Assembly: GCA_964549915.1 (NCBI GenBank)
Contig: CAZJWX010000003.1
Span: 1 to 64,000, forward strand
Reading direction: 5' to 3'
Source of the DNA: JAUZRW01 sp964549915
GTDB lineage: Bacteria; Chloroflexota; Anaerolineae; Aggregatilineales; Phototrophicaceae
Length of the DNA stretch: 64,000 bases
The position numbers and the translations under genes were made by a program. Within the stretch, counting starts at the first letter, position 1; every line of letters starts with the position of its first letter. Positions 26,352 to 36,056 of the stretch are shown here, piece by piece. Below the pieces are notes generated by a model. That model was not told where the DNA came from. It did no database searches and was given only the letters and a program-made list of their open reading frames with translations.

Positions 26352-28096
26352 CAACAATCCTCCGCAGGCCGAATATCGCGCATGTTCAGTTGCAAGTTCC
26401 GCCGCCCCTGCCATTCGTTGATTTCGAGATGATATGCTACATCGAGCAGCGGCGGAAGATCATGCACCCAATGCCCCAGGCGGAAGCCAATCGCATCAAT
26501 CGGTGGCTGCCCGTCTGAGGCTAGCTTGAGCTTCAGGTGCGCATCGCCATTCCCAACCGTGCGGACATCGCGCACTTCTAGTTTTCGCGTCATGAAGAGC
26601 GCCTGCTCATTGGCGTGCCCGGTCGGCTCCAGTACGCTCAACGACTCCGCCAAGTCCATATTCAAGTCCGTCAGTGGCAGTTCCATGTCCAATTTGATGG
26701 TTGGGGTCAATTCCTGCCCCGAAAGGATTGCTTTGGCCTTGGCCTGTAAGCGCTGCTGCAAGATGGGCAGATTCTCTGGCAGGATGGTCAAACCAGCAGC
26801 CATCGCGTGACCGCCGTGCCGCAGCAGCAAATCCGCGCATTCATCCAACGCCTGCGTGATGTGAAACTGCGGGATGCTGCGACATGAGGCATGACATTCA
26901 CCATCACTGGCATCCACCACCACCGTAGGCCGGAAGAATTCTTCCGTCAGCCGCCCAGCGACCAACCCTACGATTCCGGGAACAACCTGCTCATCCACCG
27001 CGAAGATCAGCATTTCATCTTCCGCACCGCTGGCTTCGATATTCTCCCGGATACGCTCCTGGGCATCCCGCGTGAGTTGTTGGCGCTTGCTATTGAGTTT
27101 CTGCAATTCGTCGGCGTATTGGCGGGCAGTGTCATCATCTCGCGCAGAGAGCAGTTTATAAGCGATCATGGCACTTTCCAGGCGTCCGGCGGCGTTGATG
27201 CGCGGCCCCAGCCCAAAGCCGATGCTCATCGCCGTTGCTTGCCCCGGCTTGATGCCAGCAACTTCCATTAATGCTCGTATTCCAGGCCGACGCCCCTCGT
27301 TGATAACTTCCAGCCCGTGCCGAACGAAAGCCCGATTCGTGGGCGTATTCAGCGGCATGATGTCGGCGACCGTACCAATCGCCACGAGATCGAGCAAATC
27401 GGTCAGCAATTCCGTGTATTTGGTCAGGTGCGCCTTATGCCTGCCGTTGCGGTGAAATGCATCCAGCAGCAGCGCCCGCGCCACCATGAAGGCCACGCCC
27501 ACCCCGGCAAGGCTGGTATCCCCCGGGCAATCGTCTTGCTGCGGGTTCACGACCGCCAGCGCATCTGGGATTTCGGGGCCGATGGAGTGATGATCCGTGA
27601 TGACGATATCCAGCCCGGCGGCCTTGCCGTCTTCGACTTCCTGCACGGAACGAATACCACAATCTACGGTGATAACGAGGCCTGCACCCTGACGCGCGAT
27701 TTCTTCCAGCGCGGGTGTATTCAAGCCGTAGCCTTCGTCCACCCGGTGCGGGATATAAGGCCGCACCTTGGCGCGTAAGCGGCGCAGCACTTCCACCATC
27801 AACGTGGTAGAGGTCACGCCGTCCGCGTCAAAATCGCCGTAGACCACGATGGGTTCCCCGCGCTTGATCGCTGCGCGAATCCGTTCGACAGCTTTCTGCA
27901 TATCTTTCATCTGACGTGGATCACCGGCAGTATTGGCGATATCTTTATCGTAGAGGAAATGGTGGGCGTCTTCTGGCGTTTGCAGCCCCCGATTGTAAAG
28001 CAGTTGGGCGATCACAGGATGGACGCCGCGATAGCTGCGCAAGAGCGAAACTGGAGCTGGAGGTGCGATTTCCCAACGCTTGACGATCATAGACAT
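26351..28096 (-). CDS. recJ: single-stranded-DNA-specific exonuclease RecJ
   Basis: A 581-residue DHH-family 5'-3' exonuclease acting in recombination and mismatch repair. Motifs of the DHH domain are clear: VVYGDFDADGVTST, ITVDCGIRS and IVITDHHSIG. The later GLGPRINAAGRLESA block and the DHHA1 region with GGHAMAAGLTI follow, and a C-terminal OB-fold (about 470-581) ends the protein. Length fits the family. It is divergent from fmt with a 79-base shared control region, and first in an operon with the glycosidase-like and DUF1385 genes. Confidence 0.95.
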   Translation of the reverse strand: MSMIVKRWEIAPPAPVSLLRSYRGVHPVIAQLLYNRGLQTPEDAHHFLYDKDIANTAGDPRQMKDMQKAVERIRAAIKRGEPIVVYGDFDADGVTSTTLMVEVLRRLRAKVRPYIPHRVDEGYGLNTPALEEIARQGAGLVITVDCGIRSVQEVEDGKAAGLDIVITDHHSIGPEIPDALAVVNPQQDDCPGDTSLAGVGVAFMVARALLLDAFHRNGRHKAHLTKYTELLTDLLDLVAIGTVADIMPLNTPTNRAFVRHGLEVINEGRRPGIRALMEVAGIKPGQATAMSIGFGLGPRINAAGRLESAMIAYKLLSARDDDTARQYADELQKLNSKRQQLTRDAQERIRENIEASGAEDEMLIFAVDEQVVPGIVGLVAGRLTEEFFRPTVVVDASDGECHASCRSIPQFHITQALDECADLLLRHGGHAMAAGLTILPENLPILQQRLQAKAKAILSGQELTPTIKLDMELPLTDLNMDLAESLSVLEPTGHANEQALFMTRKLEVRDVRTVGNGDAHLKLKLASDGQPPIDAIGFRLGHWVHDLPPLLDVAYHLEINEWQGRRNLQLNMRDIRPAEDC

Positions 28097-28175
28097 TCAT
28101 CAGACGAATCGTTAGAATTGCAGATGATACTACCACGCTGCAAACAAGCGAACAACCTACAGGAAACACTTGTTC

Positions 28176-29099
28176 ATGGCAAAAATCGTCTTCATGGGTA
28201 CACCAGATTTCGCTGTACCCACACTACAGGCGTTGATTGAACACCACCAGGTGATCGGCGTCGTCACGCAACCCGATCGGCCCGCCGGTCGCGGTGGCAA
28301 GATGCGCATGTCGCCCATCAAGGAATTGGCCTTGCAACACAACATTCCGGTTTTCCAGCCCCAGAAGCTGCGCCAGCCCGAGGCCATTGAAGCGTTGCGC
28401 AAGTGGCAGCCCGATGTGCACATTGTGGCGGCATATGGTCAGATTCTGCCGCAGACCGTGCTCGATATTCCGCAGCATGGCTCGGTGAATGTGCATGCTT
28501 CATTGCTTCCGCGCTGGCGCGGCGCAGCGCCGATTCACGCGGCGATACGGGCTGGCGATACGGAAGCTGGTGTGACGATCATGAAGATGGACGCCGGGCT
28601 GGATACCGGCCCGATGTTGCGCAAGCGTGCCATCGCAATCACACCGGACGAGACCGGGCAGAGCCTGCACGACAAACTCGCCCAAATCGGCGCGGATTTG
28701 CTCATCGAGACGCTGCCGGGCTACCTCAGCGGTGAGATTGAGCCAGAACCGCAGCACGACGCCGAAGCAACCTATGCCCCGCAGATCGACAAAGATGAGG
28801 GCGAGATCGACTGGTCGCAGGATGCGGTCAAAATCGAGCGATTGGTGCGTGCTTTCACGCCCTGGCCGGGGACATATACTTTTTTCAACGGCACCCAACT
28901 CAAGATTCACGGTGGCACGGTGATTCCTGGTAGCGCCGAAGCGGGCGAAGTTGTGCGTCGAGGGGGAACAGTTGCCATCGGCACGGGGGATGGGCTGTAC
29001 GCGCCGGAGGAAGTGCAGCTAGCCGGCAAAAAGCGGGTTGATGTCAACGCGTTCGTCAATGGGTACGAAGAGTTTATCGGGACAACACTGCCTTCATGA
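28176..29099 (+). CDS. fmt: methionyl-tRNA formyltransferase
   Basis: A 307-residue cytoplasmic enzyme that formylates initiator Met-tRNA using 10-formyl-tetrahydrofolate. The N-terminal formyltransferase domain has FMGTPDFAVPTLQ, TQPDRPAGRGGKM, the HASLLPRWRGAAP catalytic block and MDAGLDTGPML. The C-terminal OB-like domain spans about 205-307. ATG 28176 follows AGGAAAC and was preferred over the TTG at 28170. The stop overlaps the next ATG by four bases (ATGA), so it is translationally coupled with the YkgJ-like gene. Confidence 0.96.
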   Translation: MAKIVFMGTPDFAVPTLQALIEHHQVIGVVTQPDRPAGRGGKMRMSPIKELALQHNIPVFQPQKLRQPEAIEALRKWQPDVHIVAAYGQILPQTVLDIPQHGSVNVHASLLPRWRGAAPIHAAIRAGDTEAGVTIMKMDAGLDTGPMLRKRAIAITPDETGQSLHDKLAQIGADLLIETLPGYLSGEIEPEPQHDAEATYAPQIDKDEGEIDWSQDAVKIERLVRAFTPWPGTYTFFNGTQLKIHGGTVIPGSAEAGEVVRRGGTVAIGTGDGLYAPEEVQLAGKKRVDVNAFVNGYEEFIGTTLPS

Positions 29100-29635
29100 A
29101 AGAACTCATCACCGACCTGGAACAAATCAAGCTGCTGGCAGAAGCAAAGCGCATCGAATTTGAGGTGCTGCGTTACCAACTCGTCGAAGATGATGACCTC
29201 AGCGACGAAGAAATTGACGCAGCAGTGGAGCGAGCCGCAGCACCGATCATTGACGCAATCGATTGCACGCAATGCGCCAACTGCTGCCGCTCCCTGACCG
29301 TACAGCTTGGCATGGACGATGTCGAGCGTCTGGCAGCCGGAACCGGGGAAACGCCCCAGGGGGTGCTGGCGAACCACATCCAGCTTGCCGATGACGACCC
29401 CGACATTGTGGGGACATTCAGGCAGAAACCCTGCGCCTTTCTACAGGGCAAGCTCTGTTCGGTGTATGAACATCGGCCTGAATCGTGCCGCGCATACCCG
29501 GAATTCACGCCCAACTTCCGCTGGATGCTGGAATGGACAATTCCGGGTGCGGCGCTCTGCCCGATTATTTACAACGTTTTGGACGCGATGACCGAAGTCG
29601 CGGACGATCTCCAGCGCGGGGTAAAGAAATTATAA
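29096..29635 (+). CDS. YkgJ-type cysteine cluster protein
   Basis: A 179-residue protein. A charged helical N-terminus of about 50 residues is followed by CTQCANCCRS and then PCAFLQGKLCSVYEHRPESC, RAYP. This is the YkgJ/UPF0153 pattern of Cys, thought to bind zinc or an iron-sulfur cluster. Function is unknown. It overlaps fmt by four bases. A small hairpin just after the stop (29637-29651) has no T-run. Confidence 0.85.
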   Translation: MKELITDLEQIKLLAEAKRIEFEVLRYQLVEDDDLSDEEIDAAVERAAAPIIDAIDCTQCANCCRSLTVQLGMDDVERLAAGTGETPQGVLANHIQLADDDPDIVGTFRQKPCAFLQGKLCSVYEHRPESCRAYPEFTPNFRWMLEWTIPGAALCPIIYNVLDAMTEVADDLQRGVKKL

Positions 29636-29714
29636 ATGCGGCCTGACCGCACAACAAAATGCCGCGCTGTACGTAATAAGGGGTAGAACGACCAAGCAAA
29701 CAGGAGACGGTATC

Positions 29715-29951
29715 ATGGCAAACAACAAGAAACTGTATCGCTCAGTGACAGATCGCCAATTCGCGGGCGTGGCGGGTGGCCTCGCCGAGTATTTCCAGGT
29801 TGATCCGGCGTTGATCCGCATCGCCTTCGTGCTCTTCACCCTGCTGGGTGGCCCGGGCCTGTTGATTTACATCATCCTCTGGCTGGTGATCCCGGAAGAG
29901 CCGCGTGGCGAGTACATTTACGAGAAGCCGAAGCACGGCGACACCTACTGA
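29715..29951 (+). CDS. PspC-domain membrane protein 1
   Basis: A 78-residue PspC-domain protein: KLYRSVTDRQFAGVAGGLAE, YFQVDPALIRIAFVLFTLL and one long membrane segment ending IILWLVIPEEPRG. In enterobacteria PspC takes part in the phage shock envelope-stress response; stand-alone copies like this are of unclear role. AGGAGACGGTATC precedes the ATG. A closely similar copy follows 26 bases downstream. No pspA or pspF is nearby. Confidence 0.9.
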   Translation: MANNKKLYRSVTDRQFAGVAGGLAEYFQVDPALIRIAFVLFTLLGGPGLLIYIILWLVIPEEPRGEYIYEKPKHGDTY

Positions 29952-29977
29952 AAGCCGATGAAGGGGGATTGAGCCTG

Positions 29978-30226
29978 ATGCAACAGAAACGACTGTATCG
30001 TTCCGAAACGAATCGCCAGATCGCTGGTGTCTGCGGTGGGCTTGCGGAGTACTTCAACCTCGACCCGGCGTTGGTACGCATCGTCTTCGTCTTGCTGACG
30101 CTGGCGGGTGGCCCCGGCATCCTGCTCTATATCGCTATCTGGATCGCTGCACCGGAAGAGAGCCGGGTCAAAGGCAAACCGCTGCACAAAGCCAAGAATG
30201 ACGACATCGACCCGCTCAGCGCTTAG
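29978..30226 (+). CDS. PspC-domain membrane protein 2
   Basis: An 82-residue paralogue of the preceding protein: RLYRSETNRQIAGVCGGLAE, YFNLDPALVRIVFVLLTLAGG and a single membrane segment ending IAIWIAAPEES. The tail is basic (KGKPLHKAKND). ATG 29978 was chosen; GGGGG lies about ten bases upstream. Order and similarity indicate a tandem duplication. The stop overlaps the convergent metallophosphoesterase stop. Confidence 0.9.
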   Translation: MQQKRLYRSETNRQIAGVCGGLAEYFNLDPALVRIVFVLLTLAGGPGILLYIAIWIAAPEESRVKGKPLHKAKNDDIDPLSA

Positions 30227-31209
30227 GAGAAGGTCGGCAGCAAGTGAGGGATCAGGTCTTCTGCTGTGTAGACAGGTTCCTCACAATTCAGCAGCAATAG
30301 CTTCCCCGCTTCTTTTGGGGTTGCATGTGCGTAGGACGCCAACCGAAAATGCTGCTCGCCGACGAGTGCATAGCCATCACGAGCGGCGATATGCCCCGCA
30401 ATCAGCACTCGCTGCGGATATTCGCTGACCGCTGAAATCGCCCGTAAGAAGCGATCGACGACCACGCCGTATGCATCCACACTCCAGCCCTGTTCATTGG
30501 TTGTGAACAGGACATCCCATAAGAAGCGGAATTCGGGTTCAGCCTGGCTGAGCATCTGCCCGCGCAAGTAATGATGCAGCCGTTCGTCAGACGCGCCGGA
30601 GATTGCGAAATACTCGCGTGCCATCTGCATGTATTCGGCGTTTTGCCGCAGCAAATTCAGGTCGTAGCTGTGCAGAATACGATCATCCGCCAGCTTGAGC
30701 AAGGCTTTATGGTCGAAGGTCAGGATATTTTCCGCAGCATCGGCGCTGGCAACAGCGACGGTAGCACCGGCGTGGGTGATGAGTACCCCGGCTTTGGTGC
30801 GGGCGTACAGCGGCAAATCATAGATGAACTTCATCACTTCATCGCGCTTGCCACTTTGGCTGAGGGAATGCTCAAAGCGTGAGGTGAATTCCAACGCCCC
30901 CTTGGAAAGGATGATGTTGTAGACATGGGGCATCTCATGATTGCCCATCAGCACTACGACGGCCTCCTCTCCCATTTCGCGCTGCAAACGCATGACATCC
31001 AGCACCATGCGCAGGCTGTGGTCGTCTTCTGGTGCACCATAGCCATGAATCAAGTCGCCGCAGATCACCAGCCGATCCACTTCCCCAGCAGCGTGCATCC
31101 TCAGGAATTTGTCCCGAATCTGATCATAGACTGCTCCTTCGCCATGCAAATCGGTGACGACTAGCGCTTTACCGTCTTCAAGGTCGATTGCGCGGGGATG
31201 CTGGATCAA
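30223..31209 (-). CDS. calcineurin-like metallophosphoesterase
   Basis: A 328-residue cytoplasmic protein with the two-metal phosphoesterase signature: VVTDLHGEG, VICGDLIHGYG, LMGNHEMPH, ITHAGATV and IAGHIAARDG. It resembles serine/threonine phosphatase-like or diadenosine tetraphosphatase-like members; the substrate cannot be assigned. The start is TTG 31209, chosen because AGGAGA lies six bases upstream and the TTGA overlap with the previous stop mirrors the common ATGA coupling. Longer upstream starts lack a ribosome binding site. Confidence 0.82.
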   Translation of the reverse strand: MIQHPRAIDLEDGKALVVTDLHGEGAVYDQIRDKFLRMHAAGEVDRLVICGDLIHGYGAPEDDHSLRMVLDVMRLQREMGEEAVVVLMGNHEMPHVYNIILSKGALEFTSRFEHSLSQSGKRDEVMKFIYDLPLYARTKAGVLITHAGATVAVASADAAENILTFDHKALLKLADDRILHSYDLNLLRQNAEYMQMAREYFAISGASDERLHHYLRGQMLSQAEPEFRFLWDVLFTTNEQGWSVDAYGVVVDRFLRAISAVSEYPQRVLIAGHIAARDGYALVGEQHFRLASYAHATPKEAGKLLLLNCEEPVYTAEDLIPHLLPTFS

Positions 31210-31568
31210 AGCAAATCTCCTGGGAGCAAGCAAACAACAGCCGAGATGACCTCGAATGCGAGGATGTTGATGACAACGGGATGAAATACACTACGATCCA
31301 GCAGCAAGTTGATGACACGTACCCCAGCAGTCACTCCGTAGCTCAACCCCAGCACGAAGTAGGCATCTGAAGTGCGCAGAACAATTGCCGCCAGACCCAA
31401 TCCAAGGAACAAACCGCCCCATGAAGCACGAATCTCCGCCGCGCCGCGCACGCTGTCGGCTCGCAAGCCAGCGGCAGACGCCAACATCTGGGGACGCAAG
31501 AGCGCGAAGACGCCGAAAATCGCTGTCACCACAGCCGCGACCAACTGGATTATTTCGATGATCGTCAT
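31206..31568 (-). CDS. DUF4345-like small membrane protein
   Basis: A 120-residue protein with four membrane segments. The pattern ALLRPQMLASAAGL, then EIRASWGGLFLGLGLAAI and SYGVTAGVRVINLLLD, matches the DUF4345 group of unknown function. It overlaps the metallophosphoesterase start by four bases and is likely co-transcribed with it. A TATACT -10-like element lies about 33 bases upstream on the minus strand (31606-31601). Confidence 0.75.
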   Translation of the reverse strand: MTIIEIIQLVAAVVTAIFGVFALLRPQMLASAAGLRADSVRGAAEIRASWGGLFLGLGLAAIVLRTSDAYFVLGLSYGVTAGVRVINLLLDRSVFHPVVINILAFEVISAVVCLLPGDLL

Positions 31569-31649
31569 GATACACCTGACACTACAAAATCAGAGCGGGA
31601 AGTATAACGGCAGCATATCAAATTCCAGAGGGGCAATCTGGTAGAGGAA

Positions 31650-31671
31650 GGGCGCAGCCGCAGCCACGCCC
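31650..31671 (-). terminator. terminator after malate dehydrogenase gene
   Basis: GGGCG (31650-31654) pairs with CGCCC (31667-31671). On the minus strand TTCCTCT follows. It lies 17 bases after the mdh stop. Confidence 0.45.
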
Positions 31672-31688
31672 GGATATTCGCTACAGCG

Positions 31689-32675
31689 TTACAGCAGTTC
31701 GGAAACGGCTTCGCGTTCGCCCTGCAATTCTTCTTCGCTAGCCTTGGCCTTGCCCAGCGCATATTCGCTGAGTTCGAGGCCAGAGACGATTTCGAAGTCG
31801 CCATTGCCCGTCGAGCGCAGCGGGAAGCTGTACATCAAGTTTTCATCAATGCCATAGGGGTTCCCGGCAGTGTATACGGCGGCGCTGAACCAATCGCCCT
31901 CAGAGGTCGGGGTGATCAAGGAGCGAATCGTGTCCAGGGCAGCGTTGGCAGCACTCGCAGCCGAGCTTTTACCGCGTGCCTCGATGATGGCCTTACCGCG
32001 CTGCTGGTTGGTCGTGATGAAATCATTCTCGAACCAATTGCGATCCGGAATGACTTCCAGAGCGGGTTTGCCCTGCACGAGGATGTGCTCGAAGTTCGGG
32101 AACTGGGTCGCGCTGTGGTTGCCCCAGACGCCCACATTGGTCACGTCCGTGAAGTTCACATCAGCCTTCGCTGCGATCTGCGCCTTGGCACGGTTTTCGT
32201 CCAGACGGGTCATGGCGAACCAGCGCTCAGCCGGAATGTCAGGCGCGTTGGATTTCGCAACCAGGGTATTGCTGTTGCAGGGGTTGGCAACGGTAACGAT
32301 GCGAACATCATCCGCCGCATTGTCATTGATCGCCTTGCCCTGTCCCACGAAAATTGGGCCATTGGCAGCAATCAGATCTTTACGCTGCATGCCAGCGCCA
32401 CGTGGCTTACCGCCTACGAGAATCGCCCAATTTGCGCCAGCAAATGCCTTATTCGGGTCATCCGTCGCCTCAATACCATAAACGAGCGGCTGCGCGCTGT
32501 CGTTCAATTCCATCACGACGCCTTCCAGCGCCTTCATGGCATCCGGGATTTCCAGAATTTGCAGGATCACAGGCTGGTCGGGGCCGAAGATTTCGCCATT
32601 ACCAATGCGGAAGAGCAAGCTGTATGCGATCTGCCCTGCACCACCAGTGACTGCTACGCGAATAGGTTCTGTCAT
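31689..32675 (-). CDS. mdh: malate dehydrogenase
   Basis: A 328-residue NAD-dependent enzyme interconverting malate and oxaloacetate. The N-terminal VTGGAGQIAYSLLFRIGNG dinucleotide loop and the long EIPDAMKALEGVVMELND block match the Thermus/cytosolic-type malate dehydrogenases. The catalytic His is in VGVWGNHSATQFP and substrate Arg residues lie in RGAGMQRKDL. ATG 32675 follows GAGAGG. It lies downstream of pckA on the same strand; together they handle oxaloacetate for gluconeogenesis. A strong hairpin lies between the two. Confidence 0.95.
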   Translation of the reverse strand: MTEPIRVAVTGGAGQIAYSLLFRIGNGEIFGPDQPVILQILEIPDAMKALEGVVMELNDSAQPLVYGIEATDDPNKAFAGANWAILVGGKPRGAGMQRKDLIAANGPIFVGQGKAINDNAADDVRIVTVANPCNSNTLVAKSNAPDIPAERWFAMTRLDENRAKAQIAAKADVNFTDVTNVGVWGNHSATQFPNFEHILVQGKPALEVIPDRNWFENDFITTNQQRGKAIIEARGKSSAASAANAALDTIRSLITPTSEGDWFSAAVYTAGNPYGIDENLMYSFPLRSTGNGDFEIVSGLELSEYALGKAKASEEELQGEREAVSELL

Positions 32676-32731
32676 CAGGGTATTCCTCTCTTCATCTTTG
32701 AGTCGGTAAACAAAACACATGTACACAAAGC

Positions 32732-32759
32732 GGGGACTGGGTAATGCTACCCAATCCCC
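32732..32759. terminator. strong hairpin between pckA and mdh
   Basis: GGGGACTGGGTA pairs with TACCCAATCCCC over 12 positions (one G-U wobble on the minus strand) with a 4-base loop. On the minus strand GCTTTGTGT follows, so the T-run is broken. It may act as a partial terminator or mRNA stabiliser that sets the pckA to mdh ratio. Confidence 0.5.
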
Positions 32760-32783
32760 AAGAAATTGATAAGGGAAACTCCC

Positions 32784-34397
<1,614 letters not shown>

Positions 34398-34512
34398 GGG
34401 TGTCGATCTCCCCTCAACTTTGGGTAATTTGCGTCACAGTTCATTCTTCCGAACCACAACTATTTTAACCTGCGATTAAGCAAAATCGTCGTGAAATGTG
34501 TTCAAGAATCCG

Positions 34513-34528
34513 TGTGATATTCATCACT
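34513..34528. promoter_or_regulatory. CRP/FNR-like palindrome upstream of pckA
   Basis: TGTGA-TATTCA-TCACT matches the TGTGA-N6-TCACA consensus of CRP/FNR-family regulators at nine of ten fixed positions. It lies about 116 bases before the pckA ATG. In E. coli pckA is a known CRP target; the assignment here is inference from the motif. Confidence 0.4.
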
Positions 34529-34550
34529 TATGCGCGAATCTGACACGATC

Positions 34551-35150
34551 TCACAGATGAGCAGCGTCGGCGATCCGTTCAGCCCGCCAACCAGCCGCTG
34601 CCTGACGCGCCAATATTGTGAGGGAGGTATTGGCAAATCGCAACCCGTCTACCTGGGCATGTGGCATGATTCGCTGCAACAGCAGCCGAATCGTCCCACC
34701 ATGTGAGACGATCAGGATCGTGCGAGCGTCACGCTGTGTGAGGTCTTCCCAGGCAGCGAAAGCCCGCTCTTGCAATTGCAGGCGCGATTCGCCACCATCC
34801 GGGCGGTAGCTGTCGTCATGCGTCCACCGATGCATCTCATAGGGATACCGCTCGTGAATCTCCTGGCGGTTTAGCCCCCCAAAGATACCCACATGAATCT
34901 CACGCAGGCGCGGTTCGGGGATCACGGGCAGGTTATGAGGTGCGGCGAGAATGGTCGCAGTATCAGCGGCGCGTGCCAGATCACTGCTGTAGATCACGTC
35001 AATGGACATATCGCGCAATGTCTGCGCCAGTGCCTGCGCCTGCTTGCGTCCTGTGTCGTTCAACGGAGTGTCCAACTGCCCCTGCCAGCGACGCTGCACG
35101 TTATAATCTGTCTCACCATGACGAACCAGCAGCACGCGCTCTACAACCAT
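34551..35150 (-). CDS. histidine phosphatase (phosphoglycerate mutase-like)
   Basis: A 199-residue member of the histidine phosphatase superfamily. The phospho-acceptor motif LVRHGETDYN is at residues about 8-17, LNDTGRKQAQAL follows, and the second catalytic His is in IVSHGGTIRLLL near 155. It resembles cobalamin-biosynthesis-type and general phosphatases rather than glycolytic mutase; substrate unknown. ATG 35150 was chosen because AAGGA lies six bases upstream. It is divergent from the small membrane protein gene at 35248. Confidence 0.85.
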   Translation of the reverse strand: MVVERVLLVRHGETDYNVQRRWQGQLDTPLNDTGRKQAQALAQTLRDMSIDVIYSSDLARAADTATILAAPHNLPVIPEPRLREIHVGIFGGLNRQEIHERYPYEMHRWTHDDSYRPDGGESRLQLQERAFAAWEDLTQRDARTILIVSHGGTIRLLLQRIMPHAQVDGLRFANTSLTILARQAAAGWRAERIADAAHL

Positions 35151-35172
35151 TGGCATTCCTTCCAAAATGAAC

Positions 35173-35201
35173 TTGACGCGCCGCGAGGGCGGCGGCACAA
35201 T
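35173..35201 (+). promoter_or_regulatory. promoter of the 35248-36991 gene run
   Basis: TTGACG (35173-35178), 17-base spacer, CACAAT (35196-35201). Transcription would start near 35208, about 40 bases before the GTG at 35248. It should drive the two small genes and era. Confidence 0.6.
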
Positions 35202-35247
35202 CAATAACAATATTCAGTAAGTGTAGCATCCAGAGGTGGAGAGAACA

Positions 35248-35556
35248 GTGGCAACCGAAACACAGGATCCGCAAGAAACAACGCAAGAGAGCAACCAGAA
35301 CCTGCTCGTCGGTCTGTCGATGCTCGGTGGACTCGGCATTACCATTATGGTCGTCGCCGCAGCAATCGGCGTGGTTGTGACCGATGTTGATAGCGGCGTC
35401 GTCGGACTCAGTGTGCTGGTCGGTGCAGCGCTGCTGGTGGCAAGCATCGGTGGCTGGATCATCGCTGAGCGCCCGCACGAGCACTTCGACGATATCAACG
35501 TGCCGCAGTATACAGGGCATCATCACGACGAAGAGCATGGCGACGACGCACATTGA
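35248..35556 (+). CDS. small membrane protein with His-rich tail
   Basis: A 102-residue protein. A polar N-terminus rich in Gln, Glu and Thr (about 1-20) is followed by two membrane segments (about 22-48 and 52-75). The short acidic tail contains several His (YTGHHHDEEHGDDAH). Family not recognised. The tail could bind a metal ion. GTG 35248 is preceded by GGAGAG; an upstream in-frame GTG at 35236 is possible. Its stop shares one base with the next start (TGATG), so translation is coupled. Confidence 0.6.
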   Translation: MATETQDPQETTQESNQNLLVGLSMLGGLGITIMVVAAAIGVVVTDVDSGVVGLSVLVGAALLVASIGGWIIAERPHEHFDDINVPQYTGHHHDEEHGDDAH

Positions 35557-36056
35557 TGAGTGCGCCCAAGATTCCACCCCAGAACCCGATTGGCGACTCT
35601 TTTGAGAGCGTTCTTCTACGGGTTAATGGACAACTGCTTCTGTCTCAGGCGGCACCGCCCGAACTGGAACCCATCCAGCGCGGGCATTTTGTGGTACGCT
35701 ATGGGGTACAATACTTGCAAAAACCGCAGAGCATTGTGCCCGGTTTGATTGCTGTCGATTACGGCGAAATGCTGACAGGCGAAAATGCCTGGGATTTCCT
35801 TTTCAAGCGCAGCAACCTCTACCCTCGTGCCGATGTGATCGGCTACAGCGACCAGGGTGAGGAAGACATGGTTCCGGTGAAGATGCTGGACTTGATGCGT
35901 CCGGTGGACGTGTTGGTTTACGAAAGCGCCGAAGCGACCCAACCTCTCGGTCTGGTACGTGCCATCATCGCCCCAGAACCGGACGCACTGCCTGAACGTC
36001 TGCGCACGTACGCGCCCATTTACCCGACAGTTGAGACCTGGCAGAAAGCACCCTGA
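35556..36056 (+). CDS. conserved-looking protein of unknown function, upstream of era
   Basis: A 166-residue soluble protein, not recognised. It has no signal peptide and no Cys. A central block GLIAVDYGEMLTGENAWDFL and a later MLDLMRPVDVLVYESAE look like an ordinary globular fold. It starts with ATG overlapping the previous stop and ends in TGATG overlapping the era start, so the three genes are translationally linked. Context suggests a role connected with Era or simple co-expression. Confidence 0.6.
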   Translation: MSAPKIPPQNPIGDSFESVLLRVNGQLLLSQAAPPELEPIQRGHFVVRYGVQYLQKPQSIVPGLIAVDYGEMLTGENAWDFLFKRSNLYPRADVIGYSDQGEEDMVPVKMLDLMRPVDVLVYESAEATQPLGLVRAIIAPEPDALPERLRTYAPIYPTVETWQKAP

